DNA of 64,000 nt from Dokdonella_A sp044227025 (GCF_044227025.1 NZ_JBGAFX010000005.1:124001-188000); one strand, 5' to 3'. Positions 50,685 to 61,228 are shown, numbered from the stretch's first letter. A program made the numbers and translations. The notes: generated by a model not told the origin, from the letters alone.

Positions 50685-50930
50685 CCATGGATGGTCCGAA
50701 TGCCGGAAATGCAGGAGCAATTTCCGGCTTGACGACCATGGATGGTCCGAATGCCGGTTCGCGCACGCTCCCGGCGTGCACGAACACTTCCCACATCCAT
50801 GTGGGTCGGAAATGCAGGAGCAATTTCCGGCTTGGCCATGGATGGTCCGAATGCCGGTTCGCGCACGCTCCCGGCGTGCACGAACACTTCCCACATCCAT
50901 GCGGATCGGAAATGCAGGAGCAATTTCCGG
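50685..50930. repeat. modular tandem repeat, 100-bp period
   Basis: Two full units (from 50736 and 50836) are exactly 100 bp apart. Each has module A (starting CCATGGATGGTCCGAATG), module B (49 bp, with GTTCGCGCACGC and GCGTGCACGAAC as near-perfect arms plus CCACATCCATGTGG) and module C (CGGAAAT...ATTTCCG around GCAGGAGCA). A first short unit at 50685-50727 has A and C joined directly, lacking precisely the 49 bp of B. A, B and C can each fold into a hairpin. The block lies between the tRNA-Cys terminator and the 3' end of the glucan synthase gene. Confidence 0.85.
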
Positions 50931-50947
50931 CAGCGGCGAACCGTAGC

Positions 50948-53900
50948 CTACGGCTTGAGCCTGCGCACGCTGACCCGATGGCCATTCGAGCTGAATGCAT
51001 GTTCGAGCTCGCCGGCAGAATCGGCATGCGCCAGGGGTACGTACTGTTCCTGTTCCGGAGTCTCGGGCAGATCGCTGGTGCGCTCGACTTGGATCTCGTA
51101 ACGCGCATTCCCGTGCGAGTAGGTAACCGAGAAGCCGTCCCAGTGCGACGGGATCCGTGGCTCGATCCGCAACCGCGAGCCTTCCAGCCGGATGCCGAGC
51201 ATGGATTCGAGGATCAGGCGATACATCCAGCCGGCCGATCCGGTGTACCAGCTCCAGCCTCCGCGTCCCTGGTGCGGATCGATCGAGAGCACGTCGGCGA
51301 CGGCCACATAGGGCTCCACGCGCCAGGTGTCGATCGTCGATGCGGACATGCCGTGGCGCACGGGATTGATCAGGTCGAACAACTGCCAGGCGCGGTCCGT
51401 GCGTCCGGCATCGATGAACGCCATGACCGTCCAGATCGCCGCATGCGTGTACTGGCCACCATTCTCGCGCACGCCCGGGAGGTAACCGCGGATGTAACCC
51501 GGATCAGGTTCGCTGACGTCGAAAGGCGGAGTGAGCAAGCGGATCAGGCCCGATCGTTCGTCGACGAGCTGATCATCCAGCGCATCCAGCGCCTTCGTGA
51601 CGCGGTCCGCCGCACCGACTTTGGAAAGCGTCGCCCAGCTCTGCGAGACCGCGTCGATGCGGCACTCTGCATTGCGGGCAGAACCCAAGGGCGTGCCGTC
51701 GTCGAAATAGGCGCGCAGGTACCATTCGCCGTCCCAGGCGTTCTTCTCGATCGCGTCGGCGAGCCGCTCCGCATGCTGGCCGCATAGCTGCGAGAAGGCG
51801 TGGTCCGATCGAAGCTCGGACACGCTGCGGAATTTCTCCAGCACCTCGTGCAGGAAGAACCCCAGCCACACGCTCTCACCCTTGCCCAGGCGGCCGACAT
51901 TGTTCATGCCGTCGTTCCAGTCGCCGGAGCCGATCAGTGGAAGACCGTGCACGCCCGTATGCAACGCGTGCCGTATCGCGCGCCGGCAGTGCTCGTACAG
52001 GTCGGCGCTCTGCGACGACCGCAGCGGCATGTCGTAGTAGGACTCTTCGCCTTCCTTGAGGCGCCGCCCGTCGAGGAACCCGATCGACTGGTCGAGGATG
52101 GTCGTGTCGCCAGTCGATTCCAGGTAGCGGGCCACCGCGAGCGGGAGCCAAAGGTAGTCGTCCGAGCATCGGGTGCGCACTCCGCGCCCGGCGGGCGGAT
52201 GCCACCAGTGCTGCACATCACCCTCGATGAACTGACGCGAAGCGCACTGCAGGATCTGGTTGCGCAACAGGCCCGGATCGGCATGCACGACGGCCATCGC
52301 GTCCTGCAACTGGTCGCGGAATCCGAACGCGCCGCCCGACTGGTAGAAGCCGCTGCGTCCCCAAAGTCGGCACGAGATGACCTGGTAGAGCAGCCAGCCG
52401 TTCGCGAGCACGTCGAGCGTCGGATCGGGCGTGCGCACCTGCACCGCTCCCAACAGCCGGTGCCAGCGCGCATGGCAGGCATCGAGCGATGCACGCGCGG
52501 TTCCGTTCTGGCGGAAGCGCCGGATCAATGCGACCGCTTCCGCCTTGTCGCGGCCCGCACCCAGGCGGAAGATGATGTCGCGCGTCTCTCCGTCAACGAG
52601 CTCGAGTGGAAACTGGATTGCGCCGCACGGGTCCATCGACGCGCCCAGGCGCCCGCCCAGGGTCTGCCGGCCCATCGCCGCCGGATTGCGCAACGATCCA
52701 TTGCGGCCGATGAATTCGGCGCGGTCGCCACTCAGTGTGCGCTGCGGATTGTCGACGTCGAAGAACGCGACGTAGTCGGGGTATTCGATGCTGTAGGCGT
52801 TGCGGGCGAGCAGGGCGCCGCTCGCATCGAGTTCGGTCACGACGTGCATCGCCGTTTTTTCGCGCAGGTCGCCGAGCACCCATTCGACATATCCCGTGAT
52901 CGACAGCCTGCGCGTGCGGCCGGACTGGTTGCGCACGCGCAGCATGAAGAATTTCACCGGCGCATCCGGATCGACGTGCATGCGAAGGTGGCTGGAGAGT
53001 CCGTTCTCGACGTGCTCGAAGATGCTGTAGCCGAAGCCGTGTCGGACGACGTACGCGCCGTCCCCGCCCGCAGGGCCCGGCGTAGGCGACCAGAAGTGCC
53101 CGCTTTCCTCGTCGCGGATGTAGAACGCCTCGCCGCCCGGGTCGCAGACCGGATCGTTGCTCCACGGCGACAGGCGGTACTCGTGCGCATTGTCCATCCA
53201 CGTGTAGGCCGACCCTGCCTCCGACACGACGCTGCCGAAACGCGGATTGGCGATCACGTTGACCCACGGCAGCGGCGTTCGTCGCGTGCCGTCGATGCGG
53301 ATCACGTACTCGCGCCCATCCGCGGAAAATCCGCCGAGGCCGTTGTCGAGCATTGTTGGCGGAGGCGGAATTTCCGTCGGAGTCCTTGCGTCGTCGCGGT
53401 TGCGGGTCGGGACGAACCGCGGCACGACCATCTCCGTCGCCAGCGTGCGGTCGTTCGCCAGTTGCTCGGCCAGCGATCCGTTGGCGTCGTTGAACACCGC
53501 GCGCGCCACCGACTGCATCAGCACGCGGTCCTCGTGGTTGAGCTGGTCGATCGAGCGCACGAACACGCCGCCCGGCCGCTCGAGCATCGCGGAATCCGGA
53601 CCGGTCGTGAGGATCGAAAGGATTTCGTCGTTCAGCGCATGCCGGTATCCGATGCGTTCGTCGTTCCAGATGACGAGGTCGAACGTCAGTCCTTTCGCGC
53701 GGCAATAGGCATGGGCGCCGACGAGTTGCCGCACCAGCAGGAGATTCTGCGCGCCCGACATCTGCAGGAGCACGATCGGGTGGTCGCCCGAGATCGCGAA
53801 CGGCCACAGCCCGGGCTGCGCGAGCCGGTTGGCGGCGATCGTCGCTGCGGAAATGCGCCGCGCCGGATCGGCGTACAGCAGCGCGCCGGCGAGTCGACCG

Positions 53901-56900
53901 TAGGTCTGCGCCTCGACTTCGCTGATGTTGATCTGCCCGAGGACGATGCGGCTGTGCGTCCAGGCGATGTCGATCGCGCGATCGGCGAGGTGGCGGTCGC
54001 GATACTTGTCGACCAATGCGAGGCACTGCTCGCGCGTTGCTGCGACGCCGAGCACGAGGTCGAGTACCGCGGTCTGGTCGGGCGCGAGTGCTACCGCATG
54101 CCGGATTGCTGCCATCGGGTCGAGTACGGCACCGGCGTTGCCTTTCAATGGCCCCGCCGTGCGCAGCGCGGCGGGGTGATCGAGCGCGTTGCCGCGGCCG
54201 ATGAATGCCATGCGGTCCGTCTCGAACGATGTATCCAGGCTGTCGGCGCCGTGCAGCGACAGCGCGTGCATCATCCAGTGTTGCGGCTGGTCGCTTGAAG
54301 CGCGGCGGCGGGTGGCCACCACCGCGGCGCGGTCGGGCAATATCTCCGTCTCGACGAACAGGTTGCTGAAGGCCGGGTGCAGCGCATCGGCGATGGCCGG
54401 AGCCAGCACGATCTCCGTGTAGCTGGTCGCTTCGATCGTGCGAACCGTACGTGCGCGGTTGGTGATGCGGATGCGGCGAAGCTCGATGTCATCCTCCGGC
54501 GACACGACGATCTGCGTGTGCACTTCGATATCGTCGAGTCGCCGGCGGAACTCGACCGCCGATTCGGTGAACACCGCCTCGGAGAAATCCACCGGCGCCA
54601 GCGTCGGCTGATGCGTAGTCGACCATACCTTGCCCGTGTCGCAGTCGCGCAGGTAGCAGAACACCCCGGCCGCATCGCGTGTTGCGTCCTCCTGCCACCG
54701 CGTGACGGCGATATCCTGCCATCGGCTGTAGCCGCCCCCGGCGTTGCTGACCATCACGTGGTAGCGGCCGTTCGTCATCAGCTGGACGGCAGGGCGGGGC
54801 AGGTCCGCCTGGGAAAAGACGCGCATCGCCGTTTGCGGCGCGTCTTCGGCGCTGCGGATGTCGACCATCGCCGGATCGCTCGCCCAGTCGATCGCGGCGC
54901 GTGGAATGCGCTCCTGCAGCAGCAGCATCGTAGCCTGCAACTGCGCGTCGGCGCGGAACCGTCGCTGCATCGGGCGGTCGCAGACGACCTGCAGGATCGC
55001 CAGCAGGGTCATGCCCTGGTGGTGCGCCATGTGCGATCGCACGATCGCGCTGGTCTCGCCGCGCGGAAGCCTGGCGGGCGTGAAGTCGATCGCCTCGTAG
55101 TAGCCGCACTCGGTAAGCCAGCCGCTCGATGCCATCTCGCGCAGGTTGGACAGCGCGGTGCGTGGTGCGAACGGCAACGCGAGCGCGCTTGCGTACGGCG
55201 CGATCACGAGTTCCTGCGAGAGTCCGCGCTGCAGTCCGAGGCCGGGGACACCGAATGCACGATACTGGTAGTTCTGCGCGGCGTCGGTGACGCTGTAGCC
55301 CGACTCGGAAATCCCCCACGGAACGCCGTGCGCGCGGGCGTAGGCGATCTGGCGGTCGATCGCGGCGCGGCAGGTTTCGTCGATCAGCGTGCGCGCGAAC
55401 GTCGGCATGACGAGTTGCGGCATCAGGTATTCGAACATCGAGCCGCTCCACGACAGCAGCACCTGGCGCCCCGCCTCGGACGTGAGCAGTCGGCCGAGCG
55501 CAAACCACGCGTCCTGCGGCACCGCGCCCTGCGCGATGGCCACGAAAACGCCGAGGCGTGCCTCGGAGGCAAGCAGGTCGTAGAAGCCCGCGTCGGCGCG
55601 GCGGTCGTCGACGTTGTATCCGATCGTGAACAGCGAGCGCGCAGGGTCGAACAGGAATTCGAAATCCGCGCGCGCGAACTCCGCACACTGCGCGACCAGT
55701 GCTTCCACGGCCTGGATCGCGGCCCGGCATGTCGTGCCGCATTCCGAATCGGAACGCGCCAGGTCGCGCAGGCTCGCGGCTTTTGCGGCGTCGACGGCGC
55801 CGGACAGCAGTTCCGCCGGGACGAATGCGACCAGGTCGGCGAGCCGTGCGTCGACTTGCCGGCAGATCGCATCGTGCCAATCGCGCGCCGGCGGGACGGA
55901 GTCGTCGATGCGCGACTCCAGCGCGGTGCGGAGCCTGACAAGAGCGGCATGCATGGCACGTGGCGAGGAAGACTCGGCCGTGTCGACTGAGTCGAGTTCT
56001 GCCGCAAGGCGTGTCCACAACGGATGCTCGCCGGGTGCCGCTTCGCGCGCGACCGCGAGCGTGTCGCGAATGCCATCGATCCAGTGGCCACCCACCACGG
56101 GCGCGTCGATGCATTCGAGCAGTCCCTGCCGCAGCGTCAGCAGGTGCGCGGCCAGGTTGCCGCTGTCCACCGTCGACACGTACGCGGGTGCAAGCGGTTG
56201 CAAGTTCGTGGTGTCGTACCAGTTGAGGAAGTGACCGCGATGGCGTGGCAGGCGTGCCATCGTGTCGAAGGTCTTGCGCATACGCTCGATCAACTGGCCC
56301 AGCGATAGGTAACCAAGGTCGTGTGCCGCGAGGGCGGCCAGCAGGTACATGCCGATGTTTGTCGGCGATGTTCGATGCGCGGTCCGGACGATCGGCTGTT
56401 GCTGGTGGTTGTCGGGCGGCAGCCAATGGTCTTCGGCGCCGACGAATCGATCGAAGAAATTCCATGTCCGGCGTGCCACGCCGCGCGCGAAGGCAAGCTC
56501 GTCGGCGTCGAGTACCTCGTCCGGGCGCGTCGGTGGCCTGCTGAGATACCACGCGAACGCGGGTGAACCCGCCCACAGCACGAGCCATGCGACGGCGAAC
56601 GGCAGCGTTCCGTGCGGAAGCAGCGCACAACCGATCGCGATCGCCGCGGCGGGCGCTGGCCACATCGCGCGGAACGTCGCGGACAACCGGTTGCGATCCA
56701 GGCGCTCGAGGGTACCGCTCGTGGTCCATTCCAGCAGCTTTCGCCGCGAGACATGGATGCGCCACAGCGTTCGCAGGATCGCATCGAGGCTTTGCCAGGA
56801 TTCGAACGGCAGGCACGCCGCGGAGAATGTCACCTGCGCGATGCGTCGAAGCGCATCGGCGCACGCCATGCGTACATGCAATGCGAACGACGCCTCGCCG

Positions 56901-59494
56901 AACGGGCGGCCGAGCGCGAGCGCGGTGTCGAACAGGACAGGCAGCAGCAGGACTTCGAGGACGACGACCGTCCAGAAGGCCGGTGACGTCGAAGCGAACC
57001 ATGCGATCAGCAACAAGGCCAGGGTTGCGACGGGGACGAGGCTGCGACGCAGATTGTCGAAGATCTTCCAGCGCGAGAGCGCCGAAAGCGGATTGCGTAC
57101 CGATCCTGCCGGGCCCGGTACGCGTGGCAGCAGCCATCCGGCGATCTGCCAATCACCGCGGACCCAGCGATGCCGGCGCTTGGAGTCGACCAGGTATCCC
57201 TGTGGATAGTGTTCGTAGACTTCGATGCCGGTGGCGAGGCCGGAGCGGACGATGCAGCCTTCCAGCAGGTCGTGGCTGAGGATGCGATTCTCGGGAAAGC
57301 GGTCGTCCAGCGCCTCGGAAAACGTGTCGACTTCGTAGATGCCCTTGCCGATGAAGGAGCCTTCGTCGAACAGGTCCTGGTAGGTGTCAGACGTTGCTCG
57401 CGTGTAGGGATCGATGCCGGATTCGCCGCCGAACAATGATGCGTACTGCGATGCGCCTTCCGGCGAAAGTGCGTTGCCGACGCGAGGCTGGAGAATCGCG
57501 TAGCCGGCCCGCGCGCCAGCGTCCGTCGACCTGCGGCGAGGGTGATTGAGCGGATGCAGCATGGCGGAGACCAGCGCCCGCGCCGAATCGCGTGGCAGTT
57601 GCGTATCGGTATCCAGCGTGATCACGTAGCGGATGCCACGCAGGTCATCGAGTTCGCCGACCGTCGTGGCGAAGCGTCCGCCCGCATCGCCGCGCAACAG
57701 CGCGTTGAGATCGGCGAGCTTGCCGCGCTTGCGCTCGTAGCCCATCCAGCAGCGCTCGGAGGCATTCCAGCGGCGCGCGCGGTGCAGCAGATAGAATGGC
57801 CGTTCGGCATGGCGCTCGTTCAACTGTCGCACGGCGGACAGCGCGGCCTCCAGGATGATCGTATCGGACGGTGCGGATTCGTCCGGTGCATCGGCGAAGT
57901 CGGTGAGGAGGGCGAAGCGCAGGTTCGGATCCCGATTGGCCATGTAACGGACTTCGAGATCGTCCGCGAGGCGCCACGCATCGTCGGGAGATGTGAGCAG
58001 GGTAGGCACGACGACGAGCGTGCGGCCCTCGTCAGGAATGCCCGTGCGCAGGTCCAGCCGCGGCAGCTGCCGGGGAGCGACCATCAGCGCGGAAACGCGG
58101 TTCACCATCGCGACCGCGACGTCGCTCATGGCAATCGTCGCGCACAGCAGGGCGAGTCCGGCGAGCCACCATGGCGACGAGACACTGGCCAGTTCCATTG
58201 CGGGAGCGACCAGCAGGCAGGATGTCAGTGCGACTACCGCGGCAAGGTACCAGGCGAACCGGAGCTTGCCCGATGCTGCCGATGTCGTCCGATGCCAGGC
58301 CGGACGGATCCCCAGGCGTCGTTCCAGCAGCGGCACTCCATCGTCGACGAGGTAGTACCCGACGTGCGCTTGCGGGTCATGCGGTGCCGCGGGCCCCGCG
58401 TGTTCTTCGGCGAGCGCCAGGGCAGCCCCGGCCACCTGCAATTCGCCGATCTCCGACTTGCGCGAGAGCTGCTCCACGGCTTCGCGGTACGTATTGCGCG
58501 TCGAGAAATCCATGCGTGGATGGATCCCTGACGGATCGCGCTGCAGGATGCGCTCGACGTCGCTGACGGCCTCGACGAACAGCTTCCAGTCAAGCGAATC
58601 CAGCAGGCGAAGGCTGCCGATGCAGTTGCTGATGGATACCTGGTCGATCGCGAGTTCGTGCTGCGAGTTCTGCACCAGCTGTTCGCTGGTGACGCCGGAA
58701 CCCGCGAGCCGCTGGTTGATCCACGTCATCGGCAACGACAGCGCCTCGCCCAGTGGCTGCAAGCGCCGCGCAAGTTCCGACACGAACGAGGCGCTCATCG
58801 GCGGCTTTTCGCGTGCCATGTCCGCGGCGACGAGGATCAGGTCCGTGGGGTCGTGCCGGATCGCCTCCATCATCGCTTCGGCCCAGCGCGTCGCTGCGTC
58901 GCGGTCGAGGCGGTCGGAGCGCACGCGCGCGGCCACGCGCCGGAGATTCTCGATCAACGCCAGCCGCAGCATGATCGGTATCGCCCACAGTTCGCCGAGG
59001 GTAAGCGGCGTCGTTTCCTGGTAGGCGAGCATGAAGCGTCGCAGCGAGCCTTCGTCGAATCGCCCGTCGCCGTGCGAAATCGCATTGAGCGCCATGTCGT
59101 AGACGCGCGGCAGGCCTTCGGAGATGCCCTGCGTGAGGATCGGCAACTGCCAGCTGTACTTCGCCGGGAGATGCCGGCGCGCCATGCGCACCTGCTCGTC
59201 GATCAGATACAGATTGTCGAGCAGCCACTCACCCGCCGGCGTGACCTTGTTGCCGCCCTTGATCGCTTCGGCGAGTACGCTGCAGGTGTCGCGAATGACC
59301 TGTTCGTTCTGCGCCAGGCGCGGCAACAGGAAATCCTGCTTCGAGCGTGACGTTTCCGCGGCGTGTTCAGTGGCCAGCTCGCGGCCGCGTTCCTCGAGTT
59401 GCTCGGCGTTGAGCAGCTCCGAACGCAGGGGTTCTTCGCCCACCACGAAGGCGGTGGGGGCATGACGTCGTCGACCGGATCCGATGAATGGCAC
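50948..59494 (-). CDS. ndvB: cyclic beta-1,2-glucan synthase (GT84-GH94, NdvB/ChvB type)
   Basis: A 2848-residue membrane protein, close to the roughly 2860 residues of Brucella Cgs. The N-terminal 400 residues are helical. Membrane helices near 410-470 and 820-990 flank the GT84 glycosyltransferase: VVVPTLLTSPDDAWRLADDL, YVITLDTDTQLPRDSARALV (acidic pair), ENRILSHDLLEG, KRRHRWVRGDWQIAGWLLPR. A glycoamylase-like region follows (RTSPTNIGMYLLAALAAHDL, about 1050-1450). Two beta-sandwich modules (VMVSNAGGGYSRWQDIAVTR; NGLGGFSADGREYVIRIDGT) and a GH94 phosphorylase (IGSGDWNDGMNNVGRLGKGE with the catalytic Asp) end the protein. It makes and sizes periplasmic cyclic glucans for osmoadaptation. The 273 bp upstream hold its presumed promoter. 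Confidence 0.95.
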   Translation of the reverse strand: MPFIGSGRRRHAPTAFVVGEEPLRSELLNAEQLEERGRELATEHAAETSRSKQDFLLPRLAQNEQVIRDTCSVLAEAIKGGNKVTPAGEWLLDNLYLIDEQVRMARRHLPAKYSWQLPILTQGISEGLPRVYDMALNAISHGDGRFDEGSLRRFMLAYQETTPLTLGELWAIPIMLRLALIENLRRVAARVRSDRLDRDAATRWAEAMMEAIRHDPTDLILVAADMAREKPPMSASFVSELARRLQPLGEALSLPMTWINQRLAGSGVTSEQLVQNSQHELAIDQVSISNCIGSLRLLDSLDWKLFVEAVSDVERILQRDPSGIHPRMDFSTRNTYREAVEQLSRKSEIGELQVAGAALALAEEHAGPAAPHDPQAHVGYYLVDDGVPLLERRLGIRPAWHRTTSAASGKLRFAWYLAAVVALTSCLLVAPAMELASVSSPWWLAGLALLCATIAMSDVAVAMVNRVSALMVAPRQLPRLDLRTGIPDEGRTLVVVPTLLTSPDDAWRLADDLEVRYMANRDPNLRFALLTDFADAPDESAPSDTIILEAALSAVRQLNERHAERPFYLLHRARRWNASERCWMGYERKRGKLADLNALLRGDAGGRFATTVGELDDLRGIRYVITLDTDTQLPRDSARALVSAMLHPLNHPRRRSTDAGARAGYAILQPRVGNALSPEGASQYASLFGGESGIDPYTRATSDTYQDLFDEGSFIGKGIYEVDTFSEALDDRFPENRILSHDLLEGCIVRSGLATGIEVYEHYPQGYLVDSKRRHRWVRGDWQIAGWLLPRVPGPAGSVRNPLSALSRWKIFDNLRRSLVPVATLALLLIAWFASTSPAFWTVVVLEVLLLPVLFDTALALGRPFGEASFALHVRMACADALRRIAQVTFSAACLPFESWQSLDAILRTLWRIHVSRRKLLEWTTSGTLERLDRNRLSATFRAMWPAPAAAIAIGCALLPHGTLPFAVAWLVLWAGSPAFAWYLSRPPTRPDEVLDADELAFARGVARRTWNFFDRFVGAEDHWLPPDNHQQQPIVRTAHRTSPTNIGMYLLAALAAHDLGYLSLGQLIERMRKTFDTMARLPRHRGHFLNWYDTTNLQPLAPAYVSTVDSGNLAAHLLTLRQGLLECIDAPVVGGHWIDGIRDTLAVAREAAPGEHPLWTRLAAELDSVDTAESSSPRAMHAALVRLRTALESRIDDSVPPARDWHDAICRQVDARLADLVAFVPAELLSGAVDAAKAASLRDLARSDSECGTTCRAAIQAVEALVAQCAEFARADFEFLFDPARSLFTIGYNVDDRRADAGFYDLLASEARLGVFVAIAQGAVPQDAWFALGRLLTSEAGRQVLLSWSGSMFEYLMPQLVMPTFARTLIDETCRAAIDRQIAYARAHGVPWGISESGYSVTDAAQNYQYRAFGVPGLGLQRGLSQELVIAPYASALALPFAPRTALSNLREMASSGWLTECGYYEAIDFTPARLPRGETSAIVRSHMAHHQGMTLLAILQVVCDRPMQRRFRADAQLQATMLLLQERIPRAAIDWASDPAMVDIRSAEDAPQTAMRVFSQADLPRPAVQLMTNGRYHVMVSNAGGGYSRWQDIAVTRWQEDATRDAAGVFCYLRDCDTGKVWSTTHQPTLAPVDFSEAVFTESAVEFRRRLDDIEVHTQIVVSPEDDIELRRIRITNRARTVRTIEATSYTEIVLAPAIADALHPAFSNLFVETEILPDRAAVVATRRRASSDQPQHWMMHALSLHGADSLDTSFETDRMAFIGRGNALDHPAALRTAGPLKGNAGAVLDPMAAIRHAVALAPDQTAVLDLVLGVAATREQCLALVDKYRDRHLADRAIDIAWTHSRIVLGQINISEVEAQTYGRLAGALLYADPARRISAATIAANRLAQPGLWPFAISGDHPIVLLQMSGAQNLLLVRQLVGAHAYCRAKGLTFDLVIWNDERIGYRHALNDEILSILTTGPDSAMLERPGGVFVRSIDQLNHEDRVLMQSVARAVFNDANGSLAEQLANDRTLATEMVVPRFVPTRNRDDARTPTEIPPPPTMLDNGLGGFSADGREYVIRIDGTRRTPLPWVNVIANPRFGSVVSEAGSAYTWMDNAHEYRLSPWSNDPVCDPGGEAFYIRDEESGHFWSPTPGPAGGDGAYVVRHGFGYSIFEHVENGLSSHLRMHVDPDAPVKFFMLRVRNQSGRTRRLSITGYVEWVLGDLREKTAMHVVTELDASGALLARNAYSIEYPDYVAFFDVDNPQRTLSGDRAEFIGRNGSLRNPAAMGRQTLGGRLGASMDPCGAIQFPLELVDGETRDIIFRLGAGRDKAEAVALIRRFRQNGTARASLDACHARWHRLLGAVQVRTPDPTLDVLANGWLLYQVISCRLWGRSGFYQSGGAFGFRDQLQDAMAVVHADPGLLRNQILQCASRQFIEGDVQHWWHPPAGRGVRTRCSDDYLWLPLAVARYLESTGDTTILDQSIGFLDGRRLKEGEESYYDMPLRSSQSADLYEHCRRAIRHALHTGVHGLPLIGSGDWNDGMNNVGRLGKGESVWLGFFLHEVLEKFRSVSELRSDHAFSQLCGQHAERLADAIEKNAWDGEWYLRAYFDDGTPLGSARNAECRIDAVSQSWATLSKVGAADRVTKALDALDDQLVDERSGLIRLLTPPFDVSEPDPGYIRGYLPGVRENGGQYTHAAIWTVMAFIDAGRTDRAWQLFDLINPVRHGMSASTIDTWRVEPYVAVADVLSIDPHQGRGGWSWYTGSAGWMYRLILESMLGIRLEGSRLRIEPRIPSHWDGFSVTYSHGNARYEIQVERTSDLPETPEQEQYVPLAHADSAGELEHAFSSNGHRVSVRRLKP

Positions 59495-59726
59495 TATTTG
59501 CCTCGTGTGGGTTCGTGCATGCGGGGCGAGACGCGCGATGAGGCGCGACGCCGTCGCGTCGAATCATTCAGATAGCGATCCGTCACTGAATGCCGGCTGA
59601 GAATCGGCGGCCGCGACGTACGCGAAGGTTCGGCTCGATCCGATGGTCGGTGAAGCACGCACAATGACAGATATCGCGGCGTTCGTTTCCGCAGTCGGCG
59701 ATGGCGCCCCGATTGATGGCCCGTGG

Positions 59727-59756
59727 TTGGCGTGAGCGGCGTCGAATCGCTACCAT
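59727..59756 (+). promoter_or_regulatory. possible promoter of tRNA-Leu
   Basis: TTGGCG (59727-59732), an 18-bp spacer and TACCAT (59751-59756) precede the tRNA by 11 bp. It is a moderate match and the only good candidate in the region. Confidence 0.45.
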
Positions 59757-59767
59757 CGCGTGCGCCG

Positions 59768-59854
59768 GCCCGGATGGCGAAACTGGTAGACGCAAGGGAC
59801 TTAAAATCCCTCGACCGCAAGGTCATCCCGGTTCGATCCCGGGTCCGGGCACCA
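59768..59854 (+). tRNA. tRNA-Leu (anticodon TAA)
   Basis: An 87-nt class II tRNA with encoded CCA. Acceptor GCCCGGA pairs with TCCGGGC; the anticodon arm GGGAC-TTAAAAT-CCCTC region gives TAA; the long variable arm (TCGACCGCAAGGTCAT) and the T-arm CCCGG-TTCGATC-CCGGG are clear. It lies between the divergent glucan synthase gene and the convergent oxidoreductase gene. Confidence 0.95.
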
Positions 59855-59902
59855 CGCCAGCAGCATCCGCCGCGCGAACGGGCGCTGGAACGCGCGCCAA
59901 CG

Positions 59903-61156
59903 TCACGATCGGTTCAAACGATCGAACGAAAACAGTTTGTCGCAGGGATGTTTCCGCCCTTCGAGCCTCGCGCAGAGCAACTCGGCGCCGATCTGGCTGT
60001 AGACGATGCCGTTTCCACCATAGGCCATCGCGAAATGCACGCGTGAGCCATGCTGGGGGTGCGGTCCGAAGAATGGCAGGCCATCCTCCGTCTCGGCGAA
60101 CGTCCCGGCCCAGCCGAAAGCGGGCTCCAGCGGCAGTGACGGAAACAGGTTCGCCGCACGCTTGCGAAGCTTTTCCACCTTGAGCGCGACCAGGGCGTCG
60201 CGCTTGATCGGCAAGTCGATCCGGTCGTCATCGCCGCCGACGATGACGCGGCCATCACGCGTGCTGCGCACATACAGGTAGGGCCTAGCCGATTCCCAGA
60301 CCAGGCAATCGGCGAGAGGGCCGGGACCATCCGGCAAAGGGTCGCTGACGAACGCGTAACTGCTGCGGTTGCGCGCGACGCGCTGTGCGAGCAATCGCTG
60401 GCCTTCGTATCCTGCGGCGAGGATCAGCTGCCTGCAGCGGATCGAACCGGCGTTGTCGATTCGCACCTTGACGCCACGATTTCCAGCGTCGAACGAGGCC
60501 ATGGTTGTGCGATCGAACACGCGGCCGCCGCGGCGCACGACGCGGGCGAGCAGGCGGTGGGCCATCTGGTACGGGTCGACCTGCGCCGCGAGGCGGGTCA
60601 ACAAGGCGACCGGCGCCTCGAAGCCGTAGCGATCAAGGATCTGCGCACGATCCAGCACGCGCACGTCGAAGCCGTGGGATTGCCTGAGCGCGGCCTCCTT
60701 CAGCAGTCGGCTGCGGTGATGCCAGCGACTCGCGTAGTACAGGCTCTGCATCGGCCGCACGTCGACCTTGCCGAGCTCCCTCGCCAGTCGCAGCAATGCT
60801 GGGATTGCCTGTTCGCACTGCCGGTAAACGAGTACTGCATCCGCCTCGCCCGTGTGCGCACTGAGCTCGGCGAGTTCGACGTCGATCTCGTACTGCAGCA
60901 GGCCGGTGCTCGCGCTCGTGCTGCCCCAGCCGGCCTCGCGCCGATCGATCACGCAGACCTCGAACCCTGCGCGCACGAGGCGATCCGCGATCAATGCGCC
61001 GGTGATGCCCGCGCCGACCACCACTACATCGCAGGCAAGGTCCTCGCGCAAGGCGGGATAGTTCGCGAGCAGGCCGTTCTTGACCGTCCAATAGGGATAG
61101 CCGCTCTTGAGATCCACGGAGTGTTCCTGCGCGTCGTGCGTGGCAACACGGTACAC
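59903..61156 (-). CDS. FAD-dependent oxidoreductase (DAO family)
   Basis: A 417-residue protein. The dinucleotide-binding motif DVVVVGAGITGALIADRLVR, followed by GFEVCVIDRREAGWGSTSAS, marks the DAO/GlpD-type FAD fold, and the C-terminal GGNGIVYSQIGAELLCARLE closes the FAD site, as in amine or glycine oxidases. No signal peptide. The best start is a GTG (complement of 61154-61156); the substrate is unknown. It follows the cysNC gene by 72 bp on the same strand but may be transcribed separately. Confidence 0.85.
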   Translation of the reverse strand: MYRVATHDAQEHSVDLKSGYPYWTVKNGLLANYPALREDLACDVVVVGAGITGALIADRLVRAGFEVCVIDRREAGWGSTSASTGLLQYEIDVELAELSAHTGEADAVLVYRQCEQAIPALLRLARELGKVDVRPMQSLYYASRWHHRSRLLKEAALRQSHGFDVRVLDRAQILDRYGFEAPVALLTRLAAQVDPYQMAHRLLARVVRRGGRVFDRTTMASFDAGNRGVKVRIDNAGSIRCRQLILAAGYEGQRLLAQRVARNRSSYAFVSDPLPDGPGPLADCLVWESARPYLYVRSTRDGRVIVGGDDDRIDLPIKRDALVALKVEKLRKRAANLFPSLPLEPAFGWAGTFAETEDGLPFFGPHPQHGSRVHFAMAYGGNGIVYSQIGAELLCARLEGRKHPCDKLFSFDRLNRS

Positions 61157-61228
61157 CCGGGTAGATGAACGAAGATCCGCCCTCGAGGCGGATCTCCGCG
61201 GCGTGCATTCGCGATCGCGCTGCCTGGC

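Noticed and set aside
50685..50930. CRISPR array
   Set aside because: Units are contiguous, contain internal palindromic modules, and have no unique spacers of constant length; no cas gene is nearby.
51800..54298. 832-codon plus-strand open frame inside the glucan synthase gene
   Set aside because: The minus-strand protein has GH94 motifs through this whole stretch; the plus-strand frame has none.
54489..57152. 887-codon minus-strand frame, offset from the glucan synthase
   Set aside because: Arg/Pro-rich out-of-frame translation of the same gene.
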